Positions 19,289 through 27,554 of a DNA stretch of 64,000 nt are shown here, one piece after another. The notes under the pieces were generated by a model. That model made no database searches and was not told the origin of the DNA. It saw nothing but the letters and a program-made list of their open reading frames with translations. The position numbers and the translations under genes were made by a program. The DNA is from CAVQMB01 sp963713445 (GTDB lineage: Bacteria > Pseudomonadota > Gammaproteobacteria > Competibacterales > Competibacteraceae). The stretch is from positions 248,001-312,000 of the forward strand of contig CAVQMB010000004.1 of assembly GCA_963713445.1 (NCBI GenBank), written 5' to 3'. Each line of letters opens with the position of its first letter. Position 1 is the stretch's first letter.

Positions 19289-19543
19289 CTAGGTGCGGCC
19301 CTTGTCCTTGACAACCTCACCGTCGATTACCCGCTCCTCGCCGGCCTTGTCGTCGATATGTTGCTCAGCCTTCTGCCCGGATTTTGAGGCCTCTTCCTGT
19401 TCCTGCTCACCATCTTTCATGGCATCACGAAAGCCTCTCACCGCAGCACCCAGGTCGCCCCCCAGGCCACGCAGACGTTTGGCCCCGAACAGCACCAGGA
19501 TGATGGCCAGAACAATCAGCAACTGCCAGATGCTAACACCCAT
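19289..19543 (-). CDS. tatA: Sec-independent translocase subunit TatA
   Basis: 84 residues. A short transmembrane helix (WQLLIVLAIILVLFG) leads through the conserved FGAKRLRGLGGDLG hinge into an amphipathic helix and a charged tail. TatA multimers form the transport pathway. First tat gene, 77 nt after hisE; order hisE-tatA-tatB-tatC is common in gammaproteobacteria. Confidence 0.95.
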   Translation of the reverse strand: MGVSIWQLLIVLAIILVLFGAKRLRGLGGDLGAAVRGFRDAMKDGEQEQEEASKSGQKAEQHIDDKAGEERVIDGEVVKDKGRT

Positions 19544-19620
19544 AACGCAAACCTCATGTAATAGATAGTAATAGGTGGACCGCTATCTATGCGGCGTACC
19601 ATTGTAATCCGCTCTCGGCA

Positions 19621-19941
19621 TCACTGTTTACCTCGAGCAGCCTTCTCCTCCAGACCGGACAATCCAAAGCGTCGTTCCAGCTCAGCCAGCACGGCCTGTG
19701 GACCCAGCCCCTGATAGACCAGCATCACCAGGGTATGAAACCAAAGGTCGGCGGTTTCGCGGATCAACGGCTCAGCTTCACCGTTTTTGGCGGCAAGCAC
19801 CGTTTCCATCGCCTCTTCACCGACCTTCTTCAATATGGCATCCAGACCCGACTCATATAATTGCGCCACATAAGACCGGTCCGCCGGAGCCACTTTGCGC
19901 GACTCCAGCACCGCGGCCAGCCGCTCGAACACTTCACTCAT
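19621..19941 (-). CDS. hisE: Phosphoribosyl-ATP diphosphatase
   Basis: Second step of histidine synthesis. 106 residues of the MazG-like all-alpha fold, with the metal-binding segment KKVGEEAMETVLAA and the ETADLWFHTLVML helix. HisE is a separate protein here, not fused to HisI as in enterics. Its start overlaps the hisI stop by 8 nt. Confidence 0.95.
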   Translation of the reverse strand: MSEVFERLAAVLESRKVAPADRSYVAQLYESGLDAILKKVGEEAMETVLAAKNGEAEPLIRETADLWFHTLVMLVYQGLGPQAVLAELERRFGLSGLEEKAARGKQ

Positions 19942-20335
19942 GCTGGTACATCTCGGAAGGTTGTTTCAGCGGCGCATCAACTGTTTGCCAGCGACCTGTC
20001 TCCAGCCGCCGGTAAAAACAGCTCCGCCGACCTGTATGACAAGCAATGCCGCCGTGCTGTTCAACATCAAGCAATACCGTATCGCCATCGCAGTCAAGAT
20101 AAATGGCTCTTACCTCTTGCACGTTACCGGAAGTTTCGCCCTTGCGCCAGAGCCGGCCGCGGGAACGGGACCAGTACACCGCTTCACCACGTTTGACGGT
20201 TTCCAGCAAGGCCTCTTGGTTCATCCAGGCCAACATCAGGACCCGGCCACTGCCCACCTCGTGAGCAATCACCGGGACCAGACCCGCCTCATTCCAATTT
20301 ACTGCCCGTAACCAACGATCCATATCCGTCGTCAC
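19934..20335 (-). CDS. hisI: Phosphoribosyl-AMP cyclohydrolase
   Basis: Third step of histidine synthesis. 133 residues. The signature blocks are MLAWMNQEAL, YWSRSRGRLWRKGETSGN and the metal-binding DCDGDTVLLDVEQ. The Cys residues of GGIACHTGRRSCFYR are the zinc ligands of the family. Start ATG 20335 overlaps the hisF stop by 4 nt. Confidence 0.95.
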   Translation of the reverse strand: MTTDMDRWLRAVNWNEAGLVPVIAHEVGSGRVLMLAWMNQEALLETVKRGEAVYWSRSRGRLWRKGETSGNVQEVRAIYLDCDGDTVLLDVEQHGGIACHTGRRSCFYRRLETGRWQTVDAPLKQPSEMYQHE

Positions 20336-21093
20336 CAGCGCACCTCGATGCCCTGCTCTGCCAAATAGCGCTTCGCTTCGCGAAGACTGTATTCACCAAA
20401 ATGGAAGATACTGGCGGCCAACACAGCGTCAGCATGGCCAGACAGGATCCCAGCCGCCAAATGCGCGAGGTTACCCACCCCACCCGAAGCGATAACGGGT
20501 ACCGGCACAACATCGCTCACCGCACGCGTCAACTCGAGATCAAAACCGTTGCGGGTTCCATCCCGGTCCATACTGGTCAGCAGAATTTCCCCCGCCCCTG
20601 CCGCCGCCATCCGGCGGGCCCAGTCGACGGCATCTAGGCCGGTCGGACGCCGGCCACCATGGGTAAAGATCTGCCATTGCTGAGGGCCGACACGTTTGGC
20701 ATCGATAGCCACCACAATACACTGGTTGCCAAACCGTTCAGACGCCTCCCGCACAAACTCCGGCCGGCTGATGGCAGCGGTATTGATGGAAACCTTGTCG
20801 GCACCGGCATTGAGCAGGCGCCGGATATCTTCCAGCCGGCGAATACCCCCCCCCACCGTCAGCGGGATGAACACTTCGCCCGCAACCCGTTCAACCACGT
20901 GGATCATGGTGTCACGCTGGTCAACACTGGCGGTGATATCGAGAAACGTCAATTCATCGGCGCCCTGTTCGTTGTAACGCCGGGCGACCTCCACCGGATC
21001 GCCGGCATCACGCAATTCGACGAAATTGATGCCTTTGACTACCCGGCCCTGATCGACGTCGAGACAGGGAATCAGGCGCTTAGCTAGCCCCAT
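20332..21093 (-). CDS. hisF: Imidazole glycerol phosphate synthase cyclase subunit
   Basis: TIM-barrel cyclase using ammonia supplied by HisH to form IGP and AICAR. 253 residues. Catalytic Asp residues lie in CLDVDQGRVVKG and SMDRDGTRNGFD. Phosphate-binding loops GGGIRR and ASGGVGN are present. AICAR produced here is consumed by PurH, also encoded in this window. Confidence 0.96.
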   Translation of the reverse strand: MGLAKRLIPCLDVDQGRVVKGINFVELRDAGDPVEVARRYNEQGADELTFLDITASVDQRDTMIHVVERVAGEVFIPLTVGGGIRRLEDIRRLLNAGADKVSINTAAISRPEFVREASERFGNQCIVVAIDAKRVGPQQWQIFTHGGRRPTGLDAVDWARRMAAAGAGEILLTSMDRDGTRNGFDLELTRAVSDVVPVPVIASGGVGNLAHLAAGILSGHADAVLAASIFHFGEYSLREAKRYLAEQGIEVRW

Positions 21094-21098
21094 GGTGT

Positions 21099-21833
21099 TC
21101 AGTTGACGCCGTCCGCCAAGCGCTGGGCGGCCGTCAAATCGAGTTGTTCCTCATACAGTGCCCGACCGATGATCGCACCCATCACCCCCTCGTCCTCGAC
21201 CGCCCGCAGCGCACGCACGTCTTCCAGGCTGCTCACCCCGCCTGAGGCGATGACCGGAATTGTGGTTGCCTGCGCAAGGCGGACGGTAGCATCAACGTTG
21301 ACACCCTCCATCATGCCGTCACGGCCAATATCGGTGTAGATGATCGCCTCCACACCATCGCGCTCAAAATGGCTCGCCAGGTCGATTACGTTATGCCGTG
21401 ACAACTTGGACCAACCGTCAATTGCCACGCGCCCATCCCTCGCGTCGAGCCCAACCATAACGTGGCCGGGAAATTCGGTGCACAGATCGTTGACGAAGTG
21501 CGGCTCGCGCACCGCCTGCGTCCCGATGATGAGGTATTGCACGCCAAGTGCCAGATAGGCTTCGGCAGCATCCTCGTCGCGGATTCCACCACCCAGTTGG
21601 ATCGGCACATCGGGAAACGCATCGACCAGAGCGCGGATGACATCACCATTGACTGGCCGGCCGGCCACGGCACCGTCCAGATCGACCACATGCAGCCGGC
21701 GGGCACCGGCATCGATCCAGCGTTTAGCCATGACTAGCGGATCATCAGCAAATACCGTCACTGCATCCATGCGGCCCTGTCGCAGCCGCACACACTTACC
21801 CTCTTTGAGATCGATAGCCGGAATCAAAAGCAT
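21099..21833 (-). CDS. hisA: ProFAR isomerase
   Basis: Amadori isomerase of histidine synthesis, a half-barrel-duplicated TIM barrel related to HisF. 244 residues. Catalytic Asp residues lie in IPAIDLKEGKCVRL and YTDIGRDGMMEG, with phosphate loops GGGIRD and ASGGVSS. It is 5 nt upstream of hisF. Confidence 0.96.
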   Translation of the reverse strand: MLLIPAIDLKEGKCVRLRQGRMDAVTVFADDPLVMAKRWIDAGARRLHVVDLDGAVAGRPVNGDVIRALVDAFPDVPIQLGGGIRDEDAAEAYLALGVQYLIIGTQAVREPHFVNDLCTEFPGHVMVGLDARDGRVAIDGWSKLSRHNVIDLASHFERDGVEAIIYTDIGRDGMMEGVNVDATVRLAQATTIPVIASGGVSSLEDVRALRAVEDEGVMGAIIGRALYEEQLDLTAAQRLADGVN

Positions 21834-21877
21834 GATGGAGGCTCTGCAATCGTTGCTAATGGAATAATTGGCGATGC

Positions 21878-22519
21878 TCAGGGCTGCCAGCCACTGAAAT
21901 TACGTAGCAGCTGCAACCCCGACTGGGCACTCTTTTCCGGGTGGAACTGGACCGCAAAAATATTATCCTTGGCGATAGCCGACGCGAAATCAATGCCGTA
22001 GCGCGTCGTCGCAGCCACCACCTCCGGCTGCGCCGGTGCCAGAAAATAGCTGTGGACGAAATAAAACCTGCTGTCCTGGGGAATTCCATCCCACAGCGGA
22101 TGCGGTAGCGTCTGATGCACCTGATTCCAACCCATGTGGGGTATTTTGAGCCGCTTTTCGGCAGTTTCACCTGATAACCAATTGCCGAACCACCGGGTCC
22201 GGCCAGGCAGAATGCCGAGCGTCACCACCCCGCCATTCTCCTCACTGTACTCAAGCAACGCCTGCGGGCCCAGACACAACCCCAGAAACGGTTGTGCCGC
22301 AGCAGCCTGACGCACAACATCGATCAGTTCATGGCGTCGCAACTCGCGCAAACAGTCACGGATCGCACCCTGGCCCGGAAAGACCACGCGATCCGCTCCA
22401 AGAATTTTGCTCGCTTCCTGGGTGACGATCACCCGTTGTTGCGGCGCAACATGCGCGAGGGCACGCGCCACTGAATGCAGGTTGCCCATGCCATAGTCGA
22501 TGACTGCGATGGTCGTCAT
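21878..22519 (-). CDS. hisH: Imidazole glycerol phosphate synthase glutaminase subunit
   Basis: Class I glutamine amidotransferase feeding ammonia to HisF. 213 residues. Nucleophile Cys is in GLCLGPQALLE (the usual sequence is GxCLGMQ), and the catalytic His and Glu are in FAVQFHPEKSAQSG. All three residues are present. It lies between hisB (47 nt upstream) and hisA. Confidence 0.95.
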   Translation of the reverse strand: MTTIAVIDYGMGNLHSVARALAHVAPQQRVIVTQEASKILGADRVVFPGQGAIRDCLRELRRHELIDVVRQAAAAQPFLGLCLGPQALLEYSEENGGVVTLGILPGRTRWFGNWLSGETAEKRLKIPHMGWNQVHQTLPHPLWDGIPQDSRFYFVHSYFLAPAQPEVVAATTRYGIDFASAIAKDNIFAVQFHPEKSAQSGLQLLRNFSGWQP

Positions 22520-22566
22520 AACGCGGAAACGTCAAGATTCTTGGTGGGAGTCGCGAGGTCAGGCGG

Positions 22567-23157
22567 TTACAGGCTTCCCTTGGTGGAAGGAACCCGGCCA
22601 CTGACTCGGGGATCAGGCGTCAACGCCATGCGCAGCGCCCGCCCGCAGGCCTTGAACACGGTTTCGGCCATGTGATGGGCATTGCGACCGCGCAGACAAT
22701 CGATATGCAAGGTCAGCTGCGCGTGATTGACCAGGCCCTGGAAAAATTCGCGAAACAAGTCCACGTCGAACTGGCCGATACGGGCCCGGGGAAACTCAAC
22801 GTCGTAGTACAAGCCCGGGCGCCCCGAGAAGTCCACCACCACCCGCGACAACGCCTCGTCCAGCGGCACATAAGCATGACCGTAACGCTGGATTCCACGC
22901 TTGTCGCCAATCGCCTGGGCGAGAGCCTGACCCATTGTAATACCAACATCCTCCACCGTATGGTGGTCGTCGATATGGTGATCGCCTTGCGCCTCGATAG
23001 TCAGATCGATCACGCCGTGACGGGCAATTTGATCCAGCATGTGCTCGAGAAGCGGGATTCCCGTAGCGAACGCGGATTCGCCATTGCCGTCCACATCCAG
23101 GCTAACCTGAATACGCGTTTCTAACGTGTCTCGTCTAACCGTGGCCGTGCGCGCCAT
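22567..23157 (-). CDS. hisB: Imidazoleglycerol-phosphate dehydratase
   Basis: Mn-dependent dehydratase of histidine synthesis. 196 residues. The two metal-binding repeats are HHIDDHHTVEDVG and RNAHHMAETVFKA. It is monofunctional, without the N-terminal histidinol-phosphatase domain of enteric HisB. First gene of hisBHAFIE-tatABC. hisG, hisD and hisC are not in the window. Confidence 0.95.
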   Translation of the reverse strand: MARTATVRRDTLETRIQVSLDVDGNGESAFATGIPLLEHMLDQIARHGVIDLTIEAQGDHHIDDHHTVEDVGITMGQALAQAIGDKRGIQRYGHAYVPLDEALSRVVVDFSGRPGLYYDVEFPRARIGQFDVDLFREFFQGLVNHAQLTLHIDCLRGRNAHHMAETVFKACGRALRMALTPDPRVSGRVPSTKGSL

Positions 23158-23240
23158 TCCAGCACAAACCCCATTAATGATTTTGATAACTTAGCACAGC
23201 CACGCCGTTTGCAACAGCATCGAGCCGAACACTACCACCA

Positions 23241-24140
23241 TCATGGTAGCCCGCTCAGCACTATCCCGCAGAACACCAGCAAACCGAACACGTTGTTGTT
23301 CAGAAAGGCCCGGAAGCAGTCGCTCCGAGAACGATCACGGATCAGATACTGCTGGTAGAGAAACGACCACGCCCCTCCCACCAGGCCCAGGTAGTAAATC
23401 CAATCCAGTCCTGCAGTCACGCCGACAGCAACCAGCAGCAGCAGCGTAACGCCCTGAAGTGCCCCGATTATCCGCTTGTCATTGACACCGAATAATATTG
23501 CTGAGGACTTGACACCAATTTTGAGATCATCCTCCCGGTCGGCCATGGCGTATTCGCTGTCATAGACCAGCACCCAAACGAGATTTGCCGCGAACAACAG
23601 CCAGGCAACGGCCGGCACGGCTCCAGTCAGCGCCGCATATGCCATCGGAATACCCCAGCTGAACGCGAGTCCCAGATGTGCTTGCGGCAAGTAATGGATT
23701 CGCTTCATGAATGGATAAGTCACCGCCAGCACCACACCCACCAGCGCCAGCAACACGCTTAGCCAGTTGAGCTGCAACACCAACAGCAACGCCACCAGAG
23801 CCAAAACAAGTACCAGAACGATAGCCTCGGGTGCGCTAACCCGGCCTGCCGCCAACGGTCGCCCGCGGGTGCGTTCAACATGCGGGTCGAAGTCCCTATC
23901 AGCCAGGTCGTTAACCACACAACCGGCCGAGCGCGTCACCCAGACACCAAGCAGGAAAATCACCACCACAGACTGGCTCGGCCGGCCTACACCCGCCAAC
24001 CACAGCGCCCAGAGGGTGGGCCACAGCAGCAGCAAAGCGCCAATTGGCCGATCCCAGCGCATCAGCTGACAGTAATCGGCCAGTCGCGCCAGCCAGAATT
24101 CGGCAGATTGAACTCGATTCATCGGAGAATGCGAAACCAC
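23241..24140 (-). CDS. ubiA: 4-Hydroxybenzoate polyprenyltransferase
   Basis: Integral membrane prenyltransferase that attaches the polyprenyl tail in ubiquinone synthesis. 299 residues with about eight helices. The two Asp-rich Mg-pyrophosphate motifs are NDLADRDFD and DREDDLKIG. WDRPIGALLLLWPTLWALW is the typical N-terminal block. ATG 24122 (MNRVQ) is an alternative start. ubiK lies just upstream on the same strand (14 nt), a second ubiquinone gene. ubiC, often the neighbour of ubiA, is not here. Confidence 0.95.
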   Translation of the reverse strand: MVSHSPMNRVQSAEFWLARLADYCQLMRWDRPIGALLLLWPTLWALWLAGVGRPSQSVVVIFLLGVWVTRSAGCVVNDLADRDFDPHVERTRGRPLAAGRVSAPEAIVLVLVLALVALLLVLQLNWLSVLLALVGVVLAVTYPFMKRIHYLPQAHLGLAFSWGIPMAYAALTGAVPAVAWLLFAANLVWVLVYDSEYAMADREDDLKIGVKSSAILFGVNDKRIIGALQGVTLLLLVAVGVTAGLDWIYYLGLVGGAWSFLYQQYLIRDRSRSDCFRAFLNNNVFGLLVFCGIVLSGLP

Positions 24141-24153
24141 GACTCAAACAGCC

Positions 24154-24426
24154 TCACTCGCTACCATCGCCCGACGTCGTTCCGGCGAGCGACTGTTCAA
24201 GCGCGGCCACCTGGCGCTCAAGAGCTTCTAGCCGGGCGCGGGTGCGCTCCAGCACGCCCTGCTGAACATCGAATTCTTCCCGCGTCACCAAGTCCATGCG
24301 TGAAAACACCGACTGCAACCCAACCCGGAAGTTTTTCTCCATGTCGGACTGGAGCTGACGCAAGCCGGGCGGCACGGAATCGGCCAACCGCCGCGCCAGA
24401 TCATCAAGCTGTTTCGGATCGATCAT
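24154..24426 (-). CDS. ubiK: Ubiquinone biosynthesis accessory factor UbiK
   Basis: 90 residues from ATG 24426 (MIDPKQLDDLARRLADSVP). The protein is mostly helical, with a C-terminal coiled coil (GVLERTRARLEALERQVAALEQSL), as in the BMFP/YqiC family. The product assists the aerobic ubiquinone-synthesis complex. The frame is open to 24462, but the family starts at 24426. It is divergent from glnK across a 364-nt region that contains the nitrogen-control elements. Confidence 0.9.
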   Translation of the reverse strand: MIDPKQLDDLARRLADSVPPGLRQLQSDMEKNFRVGLQSVFSRMDLVTREEFDVQQGVLERTRARLEALERQVAALEQSLAGTTSGDGSE

Positions 24427-24502
24427 GGAATCCCCCCTCATCGCCTTGGGCGAGCAAATCACCTACCATCAGTTTAACCGTGTTTGCTAGTAAAGCGGTA
24501 AT

Positions 24503-24525
24503 AAACGCACCAAATTGGTGCGTTT
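24503..24525. promoter_or_regulatory. NtrC-type enhancer palindrome upstream of glnK
   Basis: A perfect inverted repeat with 11-bp arms around one central base. Its core GCACCAAATTGGTGC fits the NtrC (GlnG) consensus of GCAC and GTGC half-sites. About 10 bp downstream, TGCACTAT at 24536-24543 matches another NtrC half-site. The palindrome centre is about 131 bp upstream of the start predicted from the sigma-54 element, the usual enhancer distance. Confidence 0.8.
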
Positions 24526-24618
24526 CATTTATCAGTGCACTATAACAGCCCGACAAGGCTTTTCAGTGAGTCGGACATGTAGTACATAATCGATTGATTT
24601 ATAGTATTTTTCATGGGA

Positions 24619-24634
24619 TGGCACGACCCATGCT
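24619..24634 (+). promoter_or_regulatory. Sigma-54 promoter of glnK
   Basis: TGGCACGACCCATGCT matches the -24/-12 consensus TGGCACG-N4-TTGCT with a single mismatch and has exactly 10 bases between the invariant GG and GC. Transcription should begin near 24645, leaving a leader of roughly 145 nt before glnK. Together with the NtrC boxes this predicts induction under nitrogen limitation. Confidence 0.85.
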
Positions 24635-24790
24635 GATTAACCAGACAACGCAACAGCCGCGCAACCACTGCGGGCTGCAGCCCGCACGACGAGAGGCAGC
24701 ACAGGGATTACCCTCTGCGGCCCTTAGCTGGTCGCCAGCGCTGCATATCGTATATAGTCCACCAGGCCTGGAACACGAGGTAGCAAGACG

Positions 24791-25129
24791 ATGAAACTGG
24801 TCACCGCCGTAATTAAGCCGTTCAAGCTGGATGATGTGCGCGAGGCGCTGTCCGAAATTGGCGTCCAGGGCATGACGGTCACCGAAGTCAAAGGCTTCGG
24901 CCGCCAGAAAGGCCATACTGAGTTGTATCGGGGTGCCGAATACGTGGTTGATTTCCTTCCCAAGATCAAACTCGAGATCGCCATCGACAACGCCATCCTG
25001 GAACAGGTTCTGGACGTCATCACCAAAGCCGCCAACACGGGCAAGATTGGTGACGGCAAGATTTTTGTCAGCGACCTCGAACAGGTAATTCGCATCCGCA
25101 CCGGCGAAACCGGTCCCGACGCGCTATAA
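24791..25129 (+). CDS. glnK: P-II nitrogen signalling protein
   Basis: 112 residues, the standard P-II length. The T-loop contains the uridylylated Tyr in GHTELYRGAEYVVDF. The B-loop TGKIGDGKIFV and the C-terminal VIRIRTGETGPDAL are intact, so ATP and 2-oxoglutarate binding residues should be in place. GlnB and GlnK are hard to separate by sequence. The sigma-54/NtrC control region and the ubiK neighbour favour GlnK. amtB, its usual partner immediately downstream, is missing; purH converges instead. Confidence 0.93.
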   Translation: MKLVTAVIKPFKLDDVREALSEIGVQGMTVTEVKGFGRQKGHTELYRGAEYVVDFLPKIKLEIAIDNAILEQVLDVITKAANTGKIGDGKIFVSDLEQVIRIRTGETGPDAL

Positions 25130-25150
25130 CACCGAGCTGGCGTGCGCCGC

Positions 25151-26725
25151 TCAGTGCCGGAAGTGGCGCATACCGGTAAACACCATGGCCAGGTCATGCT
25201 CATCGGCGGCAGTAATCACCTCATCGTCGCGCACCGAACCTCCGGGCTGAATAACGGCTCGCACGCCGGCCGCCGCCGCGGCATCGATGCTGTCGCGGAA
25301 TGGAAAAAAAGCATCGCTGGCCATTACCGATCCTGCCACCTGCAACCCTTCCTCGGAGGCCTTCAACCCAGCGATGCGAGCTGATACGATCCGGCTCATT
25401 TGACCCGCACCGATCCCGATCGTCATGCCATCCCGGACGTAAACGATGGCATTGGACTTGACGAACTTCACCACGCGCCAGGCGAACAGAAGATCGGCCA
25501 TCTCCTGTGAGCTCGGCGCCCGCCGGGTGGCGATCCGAAGGTCAGCCGCCGCAACCATGCCGTTGTCAGCTCTCTGCACCAGCAAACCGCCACCGACGCG
25601 CTTGAGATCATAGCCATTGTGACCTGCGCCCGGCACGATCGCCAGCACCCGGACATTGCCCTTGGCTGCCGTTGCCGCCAGTGCCTCAGGTGTCACCGCC
25701 GGCGCCAGAATGAGCTCTACGAACTGACGCTGGACAATTTCCCGGGCCAGTGCCGCTTGTAGCGGCCGATTGAGCGCGATGATGCCGCCAAACGCCGAGG
25801 TAGGATCGGTCTGAAAAGCACGTTGATAAGCCATCAGCGGATCACTTGCCAGCGCCACGCCGCAAGGATTGGCGTGCTTCACGATGGCGCACGCCGGCTC
25901 ATCAAACTGGCGAACACATTCCCAGGCCGCATCGGCATCAACGATATTGTTGTATGACAAGGCCTTGCCCTGGTGCTGGCGGAAGGTAGCTAGCGTCCCC
26001 GGTGGCGGTACCGGATCACGATAAAATGCGGCCTGCTGATGCGGATTCTCACCGTAGCGCAGCTCCAGTAGTTTGGTGAACCAGCCATTGGCCTGATCCG
26101 GGAATGATCGACAACCACCATCGGCCCGCCGACTGGACAGATAATTGCTGATCGCGGCATCGTACTGCGCGACCCGGTCGAACGCGGCCACGGCAAGCTG
26201 AAACCGGGTCGCGCGGCTCAGGGTGGTAGCGTGATCCGACAGCTCCGTCATCAACGCCGGATATTGTTCCGGGCTGGTCACAACGGCCACCCCAGCATAG
26301 TTCTTGGCAGCGGCGCGCAGCATGGCAGGACCACCAATATCGATGTTCTCGATCGCTGTCGCCAGATCGCAATCCGGACGCGCCACCGTCTGCTCGAAGG
26401 GGTATAGATTAACGATCAGTAGATCAATCGGTGGTATGTCATGCTCGGCCATGGCAGCATCGTCCACGCCCCGCCGCCCCAACAGTCCGCCGTGAATCCG
26501 TGGGTGCAACGTCTTAACACGTCCGTCCATCAGTTCCGGGAAACCGGTATGGTCGGCGATCTCCACCACCGGAATGCCCTGCTCCTGCAACAGCCGGGCA
26601 GTGCCGCCGGTCGATAGAATTTCGACACCCTGAGCATGCAGCGCACGGGCCAGTTCGGCGATGCCGGATTTGTCGGAAACGCTGAGCAGCGCCCGGTTGA
26701 TGGTGAGACGATCGCTTGCGGTCAT
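25151..26725 (-). CDS. purH: Bifunctional AICAR transformylase/IMP cyclohydrolase
   Basis: Final two steps of purine synthesis. 524 residues. The N-terminal MGS-like IMP cyclohydrolase domain (ALLSVSDKSGIAELARALH, TLHPRIHGGLLGRR) is followed by the AICAR formyltransferase domain with the catalytic KHANPCG motif and FKSNAIVY-type block (here VKFVKSNAIVYV). Full length. It stands alone between convergent glnK and upstream radC. Confidence 0.97.
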   Translation of the reverse strand: MTASDRLTINRALLSVSDKSGIAELARALHAQGVEILSTGGTARLLQEQGIPVVEIADHTGFPELMDGRVKTLHPRIHGGLLGRRGVDDAAMAEHDIPPIDLLIVNLYPFEQTVARPDCDLATAIENIDIGGPAMLRAAAKNYAGVAVVTSPEQYPALMTELSDHATTLSRATRFQLAVAAFDRVAQYDAAISNYLSSRRADGGCRSFPDQANGWFTKLLELRYGENPHQQAAFYRDPVPPPGTLATFRQHQGKALSYNNIVDADAAWECVRQFDEPACAIVKHANPCGVALASDPLMAYQRAFQTDPTSAFGGIIALNRPLQAALAREIVQRQFVELILAPAVTPEALAATAAKGNVRVLAIVPGAGHNGYDLKRVGGGLLVQRADNGMVAAADLRIATRRAPSSQEMADLLFAWRVVKFVKSNAIVYVRDGMTIGIGAGQMSRIVSARIAGLKASEEGLQVAGSVMASDAFFPFRDSIDAAAAAGVRAVIQPGGSVRDDEVITAADEHDLAMVFTGMRHFRH

Positions 26726-26790
26726 TGAGAGGCCTGTCTGAAAAACGTCGCGTTAAAAATCCGAATTATAGCGGGAAAGCGGTTACCGGC

Positions 26791-27465
26791 TCACAGCCAG
26801 CCACGCTCGGCAAACGACACCACTTCGCCGTCACCGATTACCATGTGATCCAGCACCCGCACGTCGATCAGACCCAACGCCTCGCGCAGACGCTCAGTAA
26901 TATGTTGATCGGCCTGACTGGGCTCGGCAACACCGGAGGGATGATTGTGACTGAAAATGACCGCTGCAGCGTTGTGAAATAGCGCCCGCTTCAGGACCAC
27001 TCGCGGATGTACACTGGCACCGTCGATAGTGCCGTGGAACAGCGTTTCGAACGCCTGCACCCGATGCTTGTTATCGAGAAACAGGCAGGCGAACACCTCG
27101 TGCGGCTCGTGGCGCAGCTGCGCCACCAGAAATCTCTGCGTGTCCGCCACTGACGTGATGGCGTCGCCGCGTTGCAGGGTTGCCTTGAGGTAGCGTCGGC
27201 CCATCTCCAGTACGGCCTGCAGTTGTACGTACTTGGCGACACCCAGCCCCGGCGTCGCACAGAACGTTGCTTGATCAGCCTCGAACAGCCGCCGCAGACC
27301 TTCGTGTGTTGTCAGCAGATCCCGGGCCAGATCGACTGCATTGCGTCCGCGCACTCCGGTCCGCAGAAAAATCGCCAGCAGCTCAGCATCGGATAACGCC
27401 GCGGGACCACGTTCCAGTAGTTTTTCCCGCGGTCGTTCGGCATCAGGCCAGTTCCGGATCGACAT
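26791..27465 (-). CDS. radC: RadC/YicR-family JAB-domain protein
   Basis: 224 residues from ATG 27465, supported by GGAGGG eight bases upstream. An N-terminal HhH-like UPF0758 domain (RPREKLLERGPAALSDAELLAIFLRTG) is followed by a JAMM metalloprotease-like domain with FSHNHPSG and a downstream Asp (VRVLDHMVIGDG). The historical link to DNA repair is weak; biochemical function is unknown. It is divergent from coaBC, an arrangement common across gammaproteobacteria. Confidence 0.93.
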   Translation of the reverse strand: MSIRNWPDAERPREKLLERGPAALSDAELLAIFLRTGVRGRNAVDLARDLLTTHEGLRRLFEADQATFCATPGLGVAKYVQLQAVLEMGRRYLKATLQRGDAITSVADTQRFLVAQLRHEPHEVFACLFLDNKHRVQAFETLFHGTIDGASVHPRVVLKRALFHNAAAVIFSHNHPSGVAEPSQADQHITERLREALGLIDVRVLDHMVIGDGEVVSFAERGWL

Positions 27466-27554
27466 GTCAACGCCCTCCCATATACCGCGTGTTGCGTCTT
27501 TATCCGTGTCTCGCACTGCGCTACTCTGCCTTTTTTTGGCCCACGGTTCCAACC

